From Pseudomonadota bacterium (GTDB lineage: Bacteria; Pseudomonadota; Alphaproteobacteria; Sphingomonadales; Govanellaceae): 64,000 nt of DNA. The notes beneath the pieces were generated by a model. It saw only the letters and a list, made by a program, of their open reading frames with translations. It had not been told where the DNA came from and ran no database searches. This document shows positions 1 to 8,314 of the stretch, piece by piece. A program made the translations under genes and the position numbers. The stretch is from contig QEVO01000006.1 of the NCBI GenBank assembly GCA_003577275.1, positions 1 through 64,000 of the forward strand. The letters are read 5' to 3'. Numbering within the stretch: position 1 is the first letter of the stretch; every line of letters starts with the position of its first letter.

Positions 1-1
1 A

Positions 2-1927
2 AAAGCCTATTTAAGGCGGGTTTTAAAGACCGTTCCTGCCCCGGTTACGCCGGCCGAGCCACCGCAAGCGGCGGCAGAGCTGCAGGACTGGCAGCGCCGG
101 GTGATGGAAGCGCGCGCCACAATCCTGTCCGAAATCGACCGGCTGACGCTGATCACGTCGCGCAACCAGGCGGTGAAGACCGTTATCGAGGCGGCGAAAC
201 GGGGCGAGCTGCGCCCCGATCTGATGGCCATGGTGGAAGCGGCCAACGCCAAGTCGGGCGCTGGAAGAACGCTGTCGCGCGGCAGGATTTACGAATGGCT
301 GCGGTTACGCACCAAGCATGGCGTCGAAGGGCTAGCCCCGCGCGCCCAGCCCGTCAAGGGAACGCCGGAGTGGGCGTCCGCCCTGATGGACCTTTACGCC
401 CGGCCGCAAAAGCCGAGCCTTGCCTATTGCGTCGAGCGCCTGCAGGCGGAAGCCCCGAATTTGGCCCCGTCCTACGCCCAGGCGGCGCGCTTTGTGCGCA
501 ACCTGGACGCGATTACCAGGAACCAAGGCCGGATGGGGCCGCGCGAACTGAAGCGCCTTAAGGCTTTCGTGCGGCGGGACACGTCCGAGCTATGGCCGAC
601 GGCGGTTTATTCGGCTGACGGCCATACCTTTGACGCCGAGGTTGCCCATCCCTTGCACGGCAAGCCGTTCCGGCCGGAAATCACCACGGTGATCGACATT
701 TTCACCCGCCGGGTGGTGGGCTGGTCGGTGGCGTTGGCGGAGGCGACCTGGGCGACCATGGACGCCATCCGCCATTCGTTCGAGACGTCCGGGATTTGCA
801 CCATCTGGTACGTGGACCGCGGCAAGGGCTTCAACAACGCGGTTTTTGACGCCGACGTGACCGGGTTTTTGGGCCGGTTCGGCGTCACCAAGCAAAACTC
901 GCTGCCCTACAATTCTCAGGCGCGCGGGGTGATCGAGCGGGTGCATCAAAGCTTGTGGGTGCGTGGTGCCAAAACGCTGCCCACCTACATGGGCGACGCC
1001 ATGGACGGGGAAGCGCGCAACCGCGCCTTCAAGATCACGCGGCGGGATATCAAAGCCACCGGGCAATCGCGGCTTTTGATGCCGTGGGCCGACTTCATGG
1101 CGTGGTGCGCCGCGCAGGTGCTCGCCTATAACCAGCGGCCACACACGAGCCTGCCGAAAAAGCGCAGTTACCTTGCGGGCCGGTGGGAACACATGAGCCC
1201 CAATGATTTATGGGGCCAGTGCTTTTCGGACGGCTCTTTTACCCCTGACTTGGTTGACCCCAGTCAAAGCGACCTTTTCCGCCCCTACATGGCGCGGACC
1301 GTGAGCCGGGCAGAGGTCAAGTTGTTTGGCAACACCTACTTCGCGCCGCAACTGGAAGCTTATCACGGCGACCAGGTGCTGGTGGGCTACGACATCCATA
1401 ATGCCGATAAAGTGTGGGTGCGGGACAAGGACCAGCGTCTGATCTGCGTCGCCACCTTCGGCGGCAACCGCCGGTCTTACTTCCCGGTGTCGGCCATGGA
1501 TCAGGCGCGCGAGAAGCGCGCGCAGGGCCGCCTGCTGCGGCTGGTTGAGAAAGAGCGCGAGGTTCAAGAGGAGCTGGACCCCGACGCCTTCCTGGAAGCC
1601 GTCAACAAGCCCTTGACAGCGGAAGAAATCGAGATCGGAGACGCGGTTTACGCTCAGATCGAGGCGCGATCAGCGGAAGCGGAAGAAAAACCGGCATCAC
1701 ACCTGGCGCTGGTGGATGAACGGCCTGAATTCAACACGGAATTTGAATGGGCGCAGTGGCTGTCGTTGCACCCCGATAAAGCCGAAAACCTGGATCGCGA
1801 ATTCTTGGAGCAATGGCTGCGCATTCCATCATTCGTGCGCTTCCTGCAGGTCAATCGCGTCGACGTCCCAACCTTGAAGCGGATCAGGGACGCCGACGCC
1901 AAAGAGTGTGCAACACTAGAGGAGTAA
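2..1927 (+). CDS. MuA-like DDE transposase, 5' end outside window
   Basis: Catalyses integration and replicative transposition of the phage genome, as MuA does. The frame is open to the left edge of the window, so the true start is upstream; the first internal start is GTG at 101, which would give 608 residues (MuA has about 660). Numbered from that GTG, the DDE triad of the rve-type core is D173 (SADGH), D239 (YVDRGKG) and E279 (GVIERVHQ). A helical DNA-binding part precedes the core and a Mu-type C-terminal domain with a charged tail follows. The MuB-like ATPase begins 8 bases after the stop, the normal A-B order. The family is certain from motifs and neighbours; the missing N-terminus should carry the end-binding domains. 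Confidence 0.95.
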   Translation, partial: KAYLRRVLKTVPAPVTPAEPPQAAAELQDWQRRVMEARATILSEIDRLTLITSRNQAVKTVIEAAKRGELRPDLMAMVEAANAKSGAGRTLSRGRIYEWLRLRTKHGVEGLAPRAQPVKGTPEWASALMDLYARPQKPSLAYCVERLQAEAPNLAPSYAQAARFVRNLDAITRNQGRMGPRELKRLKAFVRRDTSELWPTAVYSADGHTFDAEVAHPLHGKPFRPEITTVIDIFTRRVVGWSVALAEATWATMDAIRHSFETSGICTIWYVDRGKGFNNAVFDADVTGFLGRFGVTKQNSLPYNSQARGVIERVHQSLWVRGAKTLPTYMGDAMDGEARNRAFKITRRDIKATGQSRLLMPWADFMAWCAAQVLAYNQRPHTSLPKKRSYLAGRWEHMSPNDLWGQCFSDGSFTPDLVDPSQSDLFRPYMARTVSRAEVKLFGNTYFAPQLEAYHGDQVLVGYDIHNADKVWVRDKDQRLICVATFGGNRRSYFPVSAMDQAREKRAQGRLLRLVEKEREVQEELDPDAFLEAVNKPLTAEEIEIGDAVYAQIEARSAEAEEKPASHLALVDERPEFNTEFEWAQWLSLHPDKAENLDREFLEQWLRIPSFVRFLQVNRVDVPTLKRIRDADAKECATLEE

Positions 1928-1935
1928 TCATACAC

Positions 1936-2694
1936 ATGAGACGCACTTTCGTCAAAATCGATAATGTCAACCGCTTTTTGGCTGCCTTCACGGCGCTTGA
2001 AAACCGGGGCGCGCAGGAATGTTGCCTGATGGTGATTGATGGCTTGCCGGGCCTGGCAAAAACATCCGTCACCGAGTGGTGGGCCGCCGAAAATGATGCT
2101 GTGTTCGTGCGCGCCAAATCCGGCTGGACCGGCAATTGGATGTTAAGCGACCTGCTCACCGCGCTTAATGTGGTGCCGCGCCATTCCTTCGAAGCCAAAT
2201 TCGAGCAGCTTCTGGTCGCCCTTGGCCAGCGCCAGCAGGAAGCGATGCTGGCTGGACGATCCTTCGCGGTGGTGATTGATGAGATCGATCACATCTGCCG
2301 TCGGGAGAAGATGTTGGAGCCGCTGCGCGATCTGACCGATCACTTGCAAACGGTGCCGATGATTTGGGTCGGCATGGGCAAGGTGCGGACAAACCTGACG
2401 TTGTTCCCGCAAATTGCGTCGCGCGTCGCGCAATACGTGCAGTTCACTCCGGCATCGATGGCTGACACCCGCGCCCTGGTGGAAGGCTTGTGCGAAGTGC
2501 CGGTGGCCGATGACCTCATCGAGTATCTGCATCGTGTGTCCAAGGGCCGCATCCGTGAAATCAAGGAAGGCATCATGGCTATCGAGCGCGTCGGCAAGCT
2601 CGCTCGCGGCAAGACGGTGGACCGCGCCATGATGGTCGGCAAGGTCTTGCTCAACAGCCGCGATACCGGAGAACCCATTAAGGTGGAGGCGTAA
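1936..2694 (+). CDS. MuB-like AAA+ ATPase, transposition target activator
   Basis: 252 residues. It should bind target DNA with ATP and activate the MuA transposase, as MuB and TnsC do. Walker A is G36-LPGLA-K42-T43 and Walker B is AVVID115E116IDH. The reading frame is open from 1813, but I place the start at ATG 1936 because GAGGAG at 1917-1922 is a good ribosome site and the transposase stops at 1927. It is shorter than Mu MuB (about 312 residues), mainly at the N-terminus, where MuB has a small helix-turn-helix domain. It is followed without a gap by the next early gene. Confidence 0.93.
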   Translation: MRRTFVKIDNVNRFLAAFTALENRGAQECCLMVIDGLPGLAKTSVTEWWAAENDAVFVRAKSGWTGNWMLSDLLTALNVVPRHSFEAKFEQLLVALGQRQQEAMLAGRSFAVVIDEIDHICRREKMLEPLRDLTDHLQTVPMIWVGMGKVRTNLTLFPQIASRVAQYVQFTPASMADTRALVEGLCEVPVADDLIEYLHRVSKGRIREIKEGIMAIERVGKLARGKTVDRAMMVGKVLLNSRDTGEPIKVEA

Positions 2695-3279
2695 ATGAGC
2701 GGCGACGCCACATGCCAAATGGAAGTGCTGCGGCTCATTCCGGCCGGCGCGTGCCTGACCATGGATCAGCTTGATCCGATGACGGAGTTGACCCGCCGCC
2801 AGATCGCCAAGGCGGCGGGCAAACTGATATCACGTGGACTTTTAGAACGCATAGAAGCGGGTTGTTATCAACTGACGCCGGCCGGGATTGCAGCGCGGGA
2901 GAGCGGCATGCCGCTCACCTCCGGTCCTAACCGGCGGCGTCCTGGCCCACAACCATGGCGGAAGGAGACATTTCGCGCCCGCATGTGGCGGGTGATGCGC
3001 ATGAAGAAGGTTTTTACCGTGCCTATGCTGCTGGAGCTGGCGTCGCGCGGCCCGAATGACACGGCGCAGGGCTGTCATCGGTATTTATCCGTGCTGCGCC
3101 GCGCCGGCTATGTGATGCGCCTGCCCGGCCGCGCGCCGGGCACCGCGATTACCTCCAACGGTTTTGCGAAGTACATGCTGGTGAAAGACACCGGTCATAA
3201 ATGGCCGCTGGTCAGGAAGCACGGTGTCTATGACCAGAACTTGCGTGAAGTAGCGCCATTCACAGGAGCGCAATCATGA
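2695..3279 (+). CDS. Early phage protein with two winged-helix-like segments
   Basis: 194 residues. The start directly follows the MuB stop (TAA then ATG), which indicates translational coupling. Residues about 18-65 (TRRQIAKAAGKLISRGLLERIE...YQLTPAG, in pieces) look like a winged helix that ends in the usual LTPAG wing. A second similar segment at about 100-160 (VPMLLELASRG...RYLSVLRRAGYVMRLPG) reads as another wHTH. Position in the early operon and the fold suggest DNA binding, perhaps in replication or early control. I do not recognise a specific Mu counterpart. Confidence 0.75.
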   Translation: MSGDATCQMEVLRLIPAGACLTMDQLDPMTELTRRQIAKAAGKLISRGLLERIEAGCYQLTPAGIAARESGMPLTSGPNRRRPGPQPWRKETFRARMWRVMRMKKVFTVPMLLELASRGPNDTAQGCHRYLSVLRRAGYVMRLPGRAPGTAITSNGFAKYMLVKDTGHKWPLVRKHGVYDQNLREVAPFTGAQS

Positions 3280-3668
3280 AGGCGGTTGCCTCCATGACGC
3301 GGGCGCGTGATGCATGGGGTGCGGCGATGCCCGCATGGGTGAAGGCGCTAGCGGAAGAATGCGACCGCACGAGCCAAGAAAAAGCCGCGCGGCGTATCGG
3401 CACGACCGGGAGCACCATCAATATGGTTTTGGGCAAAAAATATCGCGCCGGAACCGATCGGATCGAACGCAAGGTGCGGGCGCTCTTAATGCACGAGACT
3501 TGTCACTGCCCTTTTTACCGCGCCGAGATCAGGAAAGCGGATTGCGACACTTGGCGCGCGCGTAAATCGCCGACCTACAGCCCGCAGGCGTTCAGGTTGT
3601 GGCAGAGCTGCCAGACCTGCCCGGAAAATCAGCAAATCACCAGCGATGCGAGGAGCAAAACATGTTGA
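3276..3668 (+). CDS. Small HTH protein with cysteine cluster
   Basis: 130 residues, start overlapping the previous stop (ATGA at 3276). Residues about 30-55 (SQEKAARRIGTTGSTINMVL, continuing) form a Cro/LacI-like helix-turn-helix. The C-terminal half has cysteines in the pattern CHCP, then a lone C, then CQTC, which may bind a metal. Proteins of this kind are common in early regions of Mu-like phages of alpha- and betaproteobacteria. It may be a small regulator, but its target is unknown. Confidence 0.75.
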   Translation: MKAVASMTRARDAWGAAMPAWVKALAEECDRTSQEKAARRIGTTGSTINMVLGKKYRAGTDRIERKVRALLMHETCHCPFYRAEIRKADCDTWRARKSPTYSPQAFRLWQSCQTCPENQQITSDARSKTC

Positions 3669-3871
3669 GCGAAGACTTGGAAAATTTAGGCAGCATGATC
3701 CACGAGCTTGCCTCCACCCACAAGGGGCTAAAGCCGCAGCACGCCGAAATCATCGAGACGCTGATCAAGGTTCACGCCGAGCGGGCGCGGATCATGGAGC
3801 GCTCCGTGGTGATGGCGTCGGCGCGGGCGCAAATTGGCGGCAACGTGGTGCCGATTGGAGGACGTCAATGA
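3662..3871 (+). CDS. Hypothetical early phage protein, 69 residues
   Basis: Starts at ATG 3662 after GAGGAGC at 3650-3656 and overlaps the end of the previous gene by 7 bases; it ends in an ATGA overlap with the DUF3164 gene at 3868. The frame is open further upstream (to 3599) but no ribosome site supports an earlier start. The product is helical and charged (ENLGSMIHELAS, HAEIIETLIKVHAERARIME), with no motif I recognise. Tight packing between two real genes is the main support. Confidence 0.65.
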   Translation: MLSEDLENLGSMIHELASTHKGLKPQHAEIIETLIKVHAERARIMERSVVMASARAQIGGNVVPIGGRQ

Positions 3872-4485
3872 CCGAGACAGCAATCCCCGATGGGTACATG
3901 CAGGACGCCAAGGGCAACTTGGTGCCGCTGGCCAACGTCAAACCCATCGATCGCGCGCGCCATGATCTGGTCAACGAGCTGGCAGCAGGGGCCAAGCGCC
4001 AAGCGGCCAGCATGAAGGCATTCAAAGCCGCCGCGTTCGCCGACATCGCCGCTTTCATCGAGCTTTCGGCGGAGCAGTATGGTGTTTCCATCGGCGGCAA
4101 GAAGGGCAACATCACGCTGACCTCGTTCGATGGCCGCTACCGCATCATCCGGCAGGTATCGGAGCATATCGTCTTCGACGAGCGTCTGGCGATCGCCAAG
4201 GAACTTATCGACCGCTGCATCACCAAGTGGGCGGAAGGAGTGAACGATCACATCCGCACGCTGGTGGAGCACGCCTTCCGCACCAACCGGCAAGGCCAGG
4301 TTTCGACCGGTGCAATCCTGGGATTGCGGCGGCTGAACATCGACGACGCCGAATGGAAGCAGGCGATGGAGGCGATTGCCGACAGCATCCAGGCCAACGA
4401 CAGCACGACCTATGTCCGCTTTTACGAGCGCGTCGGCGAGACGGATATCTACCGCCCGATCGCGCTTGATCTGGCGGCGCTTTAA
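3868..4485 (+). CDS. DUF3164 family protein
   Basis: 205 residues, the usual length of DUF3164. Characteristic stretches are IPDGYMQDAKGNLVPLANVK at the N-terminus and GGKKGNITLTSFDGRYRI in the middle, with a C-terminal region ending YRPIALDLAAL. The family is a marker of Mu-like phage early regions; its biochemical role is not established. The start is ATG 3868 in an ATGA overlap with the preceding gene; the frame is open upstream to 3646, but that part is a shadow of the 69-residue gene. Confidence 0.88.
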   Translation: MTETAIPDGYMQDAKGNLVPLANVKPIDRARHDLVNELAAGAKRQAASMKAFKAAAFADIAAFIELSAEQYGVSIGGKKGNITLTSFDGRYRIIRQVSEHIVFDERLAIAKELIDRCITKWAEGVNDHIRTLVEHAFRTNRQGQVSTGAILGLRRLNIDDAEWKQAMEAIADSIQANDSTTYVRFYERVGETDIYRPIALDLAAL

Positions 4486-4499
4486 GGGGCGGCGATATC

Positions 4500-4838
4500 A
4501 TGAAGCCCGCGCCCGTCACGGCAACCGAGATGAAGGCGGCATTGACCGAGCTTCTTCTGGTGGCGGCGGGCTTCATCCATGGCCGCCCGGATGCCGCCGC
4601 CAAGCGCCGGCTGTCGGCCGCCATCGCGCGCGCAGTGCCGTTGTTGAAGGCGGCAGTCATCGCCGACAGCCTTGACCCCAAGGACGCCGCCGCGCTGGTC
4701 GCCCGCTACATCGAGGCCGACGGCGATTGGTCTGTACTGGTCGAAGCCGTCAACGATCACGCCGCCATCGCCTGCGCGCGGCGCTATAGGAGAGAAAATG
4801 CGACAAAAACTGCCGAACAGACGTCCGTGCGTCACTGA
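4500..4838 (+). CDS. Hypothetical phage protein, 112 residues
   Basis: Starts at ATG 4500, 14 bases after the DUF3164 stop, with a GGGGCGG stretch as the likely ribosome site. The product is mostly alpha-helical (ALTELLLVAAGFIHGRPDAA, AAALVARYIEADGDWSVLVE). No catalytic motif or membrane segment is visible and I do not recognise a family. Its last 41 bases overlap the next gene in another frame. Confidence 0.6.
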   Translation: MKPAPVTATEMKAALTELLLVAAGFIHGRPDAAAKRRLSAAIARAVPLLKAAVIADSLDPKDAAALVARYIEADGDWSVLVEAVNDHAAIACARRYRRENATKTAEQTSVRH

Positions 4839-5136
4839 AACTATTGAGGTGCGCGACAACCCGACCGCGCCGCCGTCGCGCTTCCATTTATCGGTAGGGT
4901 TTGATCCGGCGACGGGGAACCCACGCGAGATGTTCTTGATGGGGCCAAAATCAGGAACGCAGATGGCGGCGTTGGCGCACGATGGCTCGATCCTCGCGTC
5001 CCTTGCGTTGCAGAACGGCAAGACGGCGCGCGAGCTCGTCAAAAGCCTGTCGATGATCGAGGTGATGGAAGGGCTGGCCGCTCCCGCCTCGGCCATTGGC
5101 GCGGCGCTGGCCGTGGTGGCGGAGTATGAGAAATGA
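4798..5136 (+). CDS. Small TSCPD-like domain protein
   Basis: 112 residues starting at ATG 4798 behind AGGAGA (4790-4795). The core FHLSVGFDPATGNPREMFLM followed by GPKSGTQMAALAHDGSILA resembles the TSCPD domain found at the C-terminus of some class II ribonucleotide reductases, here as a free-standing protein (family similarity judged by eye). The TSCPD cysteine itself is not present at the expected place. It ends in an ATGA overlap with the next gene. The function in the phage is unknown. Confidence 0.6.
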   Translation: MRQKLPNRRPCVTETIEVRDNPTAPPSRFHLSVGFDPATGNPREMFLMGPKSGTQMAALAHDGSILASLALQNGKTARELVKSLSMIEVMEGLAAPASAIGAALAVVAEYEK

Positions 5137-5306
5137 GCAACATCGAAAGTTTACGCGCCGAGGTGGTGAAGAAAGCCATCCTGTGGTCGTCGGCCAAGGG
5201 CAACGACGTCAATGGCGAGCAGGTCAACCGCGAGCGCGCCTTGCGGCAGGCTTGCGCGGCCTATACCGACGCCCTGGTGGAGAGCGATTTGGGGGCGAAG
5301 GAGTGA
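5133..5306 (+). CDS. Hypothetical phage protein, 57 residues
   Basis: A short gene: ATG 5133 overlaps the previous stop (ATGA), and the frame runs MSNIESLRAEVVKKAILWSS to VESDLGAKE, TGA at 5304-5306. It contains a conserved-looking segment GNDVNGEQVNRERALRQAC typical of small Mu-like phage proteins. The next gene starts 4 bases after its stop. I see no functional motif. Confidence 0.55.
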   Translation: MSNIESLRAEVVKKAILWSSAKGNDVNGEQVNRERALRQACAAYTDALVESDLGAKE

Positions 5307-5310
5307 AGGG

Positions 5311-5787
5311 ATGAGCGAGAAAAAAGACCCTCCTATAGTTCCACAGCCTTTTTTAAGTGGTGTTAAGGTTATTGATTTTGGCGAGATACGAATTGCACGT
5401 GGATTTAGTCGTTACCCGTTTTCTCTGTGTCAACATAAGAGCATGGTTTATGACCGCGCCGAGAGACGGATATGGTGTGAAGAATGCGAAAGAAATCTAG
5501 ATGCGTTCGATGTCGTGATGAATATGGTGGAGGGCTTTGACGCTGCCGTTAAGAAATTAGATGCACGACATAAAAAAATATTAGAAGCGGAGCAACATAC
5601 CATCAGATTGCGGGCAGCCCGAGCGATTGACAAGGCGTGGCAATCGCACACCACAGTGCCGATGTGCCCTCATTGCAGTCACGGTCTATTTCCAGAACAC
5701 TTCGCAAATGAAAAATTTGGTCTGGTCGGTAAGGATTACGCTAGGGCGACCATAGCCCGCGCTAAAAGAAAAAAGGAAGAAAAATAA
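5311..5787 (+). CDS. AT-rich cargo gene, putative zinc-ribbon protein
   Basis: 158 residues starting at ATG 5311; the frame is open to 5212 but the upstream part is the shadow of the 57-residue gene. By hand count the gene is about 45 % GC, far below its neighbours. Cysteines occur as a set C..H then WCEECE (residues about 40-60) and again MCPHC near residue 118, suggesting two zinc-binding sites, with a helical stretch of about 45 residues between them. It is probably a recently acquired accessory gene. Function unknown. Confidence 0.7.
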   Translation: MSEKKDPPIVPQPFLSGVKVIDFGEIRIARGFSRYPFSLCQHKSMVYDRAERRIWCEECERNLDAFDVVMNMVEGFDAAVKKLDARHKKILEAEQHTIRLRAARAIDKAWQSHTTVPMCPHCSHGLFPEHFANEKFGLVGKDYARATIARAKRKKEEK

Positions 5788-6275
5788 TGCCCATCCGCCC
5801 GGAAAATCGCCGTCGCTATCCCCAAAACTGGAAAAGCATATCTTATAAAATTATGCAGCGGGCGGGCAACCGCTGCGAAGTCTGCGGCGTTCGTCATGGC
5901 GATTGGGGCTGGCGCGATGAGCGCGGCCGGTTCCAGCGAGTTCGCGCCCGGCCATTTATCGAGGCCGGACATGGGAAACCGCCATTTTATACCAATATGC
6001 GTTGGCCCGATGGAGTTGTCCGTGAGGTCAAGATCATCAAAATCATTCTCACGGTGGCGCACCTTGACCATCAGCCGGAAAACTGCGCGGATGAGAATTT
6101 AATGGCTATGTGCCAGCGGTGTCATAACCTCTATGACATCAATTTTCGCGCATTCAACCGCCATCGATGCCATGGCACGGCGCCGCTGTTTGGCGAGCTG
6201 CCCATCCAAGTTAAAGACCCAAACAAACTCTTCGAGCTTCTCCGAGCCAACCAGGAGGGTATTCCATGCACATAA
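5787..6275 (+). CDS. HNH endonuclease-like protein
   Basis: 162 residues; stop of the previous gene and start overlap by one base (TAATG). The N-terminal half has a CEVCG knuckle, and the C-terminal half has the HNH signature LTVAHLDHQPENCADENLMA followed by MCQRCHNLYD, i.e. AH-x-DH, N, and CxxCH. Proteins of this type are frequent in the early region of Mu-like phages. It could nick or cut DNA, but whether it acts in phage replication, superinfection exclusion or as a mobile nuclease cannot be told from here. Confidence 0.8.
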   Translation: MPIRPENRRRYPQNWKSISYKIMQRAGNRCEVCGVRHGDWGWRDERGRFQRVRARPFIEAGHGKPPFYTNMRWPDGVVREVKIIKIILTVAHLDHQPENCADENLMAMCQRCHNLYDINFRAFNRHRCHGTAPLFGELPIQVKDPNKLFELLRANQEGIPCT

Positions 6276-6544
6276 CCCGGCATGGGGCGGAGCGCATGCG
6301 CGAGCGGTTGGGCGTGCCGAAGCGAGCCGTGGCGCGGAGGGCGGCGCTGGCGTTGGAGCGCGGCCGGCCACGGGAGGATTTTAGCGGCTCGTTTCGCAAA
6401 TATCTGGACGCCAAGTTTCGGCTGCATCTCGTCGCCGACAACATGCGGGTGTTTGGCAATCACCTGTTCTTGTTCCAGGGAGATATTTTGATCACCGCCT
6501 GGACCATCCCCTTGTGTTTCAGAAAGGCGGCGCATCATGAGTGA
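6266..6544 (+). CDS. Hypothetical phage protein with N-terminal RHGAERMRERLG
   Basis: 92 residues, overlapping the HNH gene by 10 bases and the methyltransferase gene by 8. The N-terminus ITRHGAERMRERLGVPK and the beta-rich C-terminus (RLHLVADNMRVFGNHLFLFQ) resemble small DUF4258-like or RelE-fold proteins seen in Mu-like phages, but no active-site pattern is clear. Function unknown. Confidence 0.65.
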   Translation: MHITRHGAERMRERLGVPKRAVARRAALALERGRPREDFSGSFRKYLDAKFRLHLVADNMRVFGNHLFLFQGDILITAWTIPLCFRKAAHHE

Positions 6545-7136
6545 CCTTATCCCGAACCTTTCCCTTGGCGTTTCCATGCGCGGCGGCGGCAAGGATAAGA
6601 AGGACAAAGACCCGCTGGAGTTCTTCCCGACGCCCGCGCCTTTCACCCGCGCTTTGTTGTCCGTCTGGCGGCCACGCTCCCCGACCGTGTGGGAGCCGGC
6701 CTGCGGCGAAGGGCACATGGCGGACGTGCTGATGGAGGAAGGCCTGGACGTGATCGCCACCGACATCGTGGACCGTGGGTATGAGCACCAAGATTGGATG
6801 TGGGACTTCTTGCAGGAGACAAAAGCCTGGGGCGGGGCGCTGATCACCAATCCGCCCTTTTCACGCTCACTGGACTTCATGCAGCATGCCTTGGACCTTG
6901 GCATCAAGGAAATGGCTTTCTTGACCAAGATCGAATTTTGGGCGGTGGGGAAGAATGCGCGCTTCTATAACCGGAATCCGCCGGCGCTGGTTATTCCCGT
7001 GGTGGGCCGCGCCGATTTTACCGGCGCGGGCAACCCGGTGATGTATATGCAATGGACCGTTTGGGATGCGCACCATCAAGGTGGCACGCTGCATAAGCTG
7101 GCGCGCCGTATCCAGCAGAAGGAGTTGCCACTATGA
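6537..7136 (+). CDS. Adenine-type DNA methyltransferase
   Basis: 199 residues. The product opens with DPLEFFPTP (residues 25-33), then motif I EPACGEGHMADVL (53-65) for S-adenosylmethionine binding, an acidic loop ATDIVDRGY, and motif IV NPPF (105-108), the active-site motif of N6-adenine methyltransferases. The protein is small and has no evident target-recognition domain. Position before gemA in the early/middle region fits modification of phage DNA against restriction or control of phage promoters. The recognition sequence cannot be predicted. Confidence 0.88.
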   Translation: MSDLIPNLSLGVSMRGGGKDKKDKDPLEFFPTPAPFTRALLSVWRPRSPTVWEPACGEGHMADVLMEEGLDVIATDIVDRGYEHQDWMWDFLQETKAWGGALITNPPFSRSLDFMQHALDLGIKEMAFLTKIEFWAVGKNARFYNRNPPALVIPVVGRADFTGAGNPVMYMQWTVWDAHHQGGTLHKLARRIQQKELPL

Positions 7137-7390
7137 GCCAGAAATGCCTGCATTGCGACATTATGGAGATGATCAACGATCGCGTTCCGCAGGGGCTGCG
7201 GTCGCCGGAGACATTACGCTCGCTCGCCTGGGTGGCAGGCGACGTGATAAAAGCCTGTCCTCATGGTGATGCTGAAAAAGCAAGGATGCTCGGGGCAATA
7301 TTCGGGGAGATCACCGCGCGCACTGGGCTTAAAATTAAAATAGTTGCGCTGAATAACTCGATCTCCAAATCAAACGAGAGCGTCCACTAA
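7133..7390 (+). CDS. Hypothetical small phage protein with CLHC motif
   Basis: 85 residues, start overlapping the methyltransferase stop (ATGA) and stop overlapping the gemA start by one base. The N-terminus has CLHCD and a later lone cysteine in ACPHGD. The last third is noticeably AT-richer. No family recognised. Confidence 0.6.
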   Translation: MSQKCLHCDIMEMINDRVPQGLRSPETLRSLAWVAGDVIKACPHGDAEKARMLGAIFGEITARTGLKIKIVALNNSISKSNESVH

Positions 7391-7794
7391 TGACCCGCTC
7401 CGCTCTCGCCAAGGTGCATATCGCCAAGAAGGAATTGGGGCTTGACGACGACACCTACCGCGCGCTGTTGCTGCGCGTGGTGGGAACGGAGTCCTGCGCC
7501 GGTCTCAGCGAAGTAAAAATCGGCCGTGTGCTCGACGAGCTAAAGCGGCTGGGCTGGAAGCCGCCGGTAAAGCGCCGGCTGGGGGCCGAGGCGGCCAAGA
7601 TGTACGCGCTGTGGTGCGTGCTCGCCGACCACGGCCACGTGGAAACCCGCTCGGTCAAGGCGCTTGAAGCTTACGCGCGGCGCATGACCGGGATTGCGCG
7701 GCTCGATTGGATCAAGCGGCAAGACGCCACCCTTGTCATCGAAAGCTTGAAGCAGTGGCTCCGTCGCGTCGGCCTGGAAGGAGAATTGGCATGA
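7390..7794 (+). CDS. gemA: GemA / Mu gp16-like regulatory protein (DUF1018)
   Basis: 134 residues. The sequence begins with the family hallmark ALAKVHIAKKELGLDDDTYR, followed by GLSEVKIGRVLDELKRLGWK, and later MYALWCVLADHG. GemA of Mu affects host gene expression and DNA topology early in lytic growth; that role is known for Mu and inferred here. The gene lies between the methyltransferase block and the Mor-family activator, the place where Mu-like phages carry gemA, and overlaps the next gene by ATGA. Confidence 0.9.
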   Translation: MTRSALAKVHIAKKELGLDDDTYRALLLRVVGTESCAGLSEVKIGRVLDELKRLGWKPPVKRRLGAEAAKMYALWCVLADHGHVETRSVKALEAYARRMTGIARLDWIKRQDATLVIESLKQWLRRVGLEGELA

Positions 7795-8312
7795 GCTGGA
7801 CCCCCTTATCACACAACCGCGCCGGCGCGCATCAGCGCACATGCGTGCGAGTGGCGCTCAGACTTCGCGGCAAGAAGAGGCTGGGCGTGATCATCGCCAT
7901 GCCCGATCTGATCTTGGCGCACCTGGGCTGGAAGCGCGGGGATAAAGTGGCGGTGCAGATCGGCGGCGGCGAACACGCGGGGCTCGTCAAGCTTGCAAAG
8001 AGCGATGTCGGCTATGTCATCGGCACGTCTGGCACCGGCAAGCATGAAGTCAAGCAAGTGGTGCTGCCCGCCGCCTGGGCGGGATTGCCGAAGACGCCGC
8101 GCCCGGCTTGCGAGGCAGCACATCATTTTGACGATGATTGCCTTATCATCACGCTGCCGACCTGGGCGCCGCGAGCGCCAGCGCTGGCGCCAGCACAGAC
8201 GGCCGTCGTTACGGAAAAGACGCCCGTCGCGGCGCGCCCCACGCCGCCGCTTGATCCAAAGTGGGCGGCGGCCATGAAGGGCAAAACATTCGGCGGCAAG
8301 GTGCAGAGGTAA
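7791..8312 (+). CDS. Hypothetical phage protein, 173 residues
   Basis: The start at ATG 7791 overlaps the gemA stop. The first half contains a beta-rich unit (CVRVALRLRGKKRLGVIIAM, then GWKRGDKVAVQIGGGEHAGL) reminiscent of an AbrB/SpoVT-like swapped-hairpin fold. The second half is rich in Ala and Pro (PRAPALAPAQ, ARPTPPLDPK) and looks like a linker with a short tail. No function can be assigned. Confidence 0.65.
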   Translation: MSWTPLSHNRAGAHQRTCVRVALRLRGKKRLGVIIAMPDLILAHLGWKRGDKVAVQIGGGEHAGLVKLAKSDVGYVIGTSGTGKHEVKQVVLPAAWAGLPKTPRPACEAAHHFDDDCLIITLPTWAPRAPALAPAQTAVVTEKTPVAARPTPPLDPKWAAAMKGKTFGGKVQR

Positions 8313-8314
8313 CC

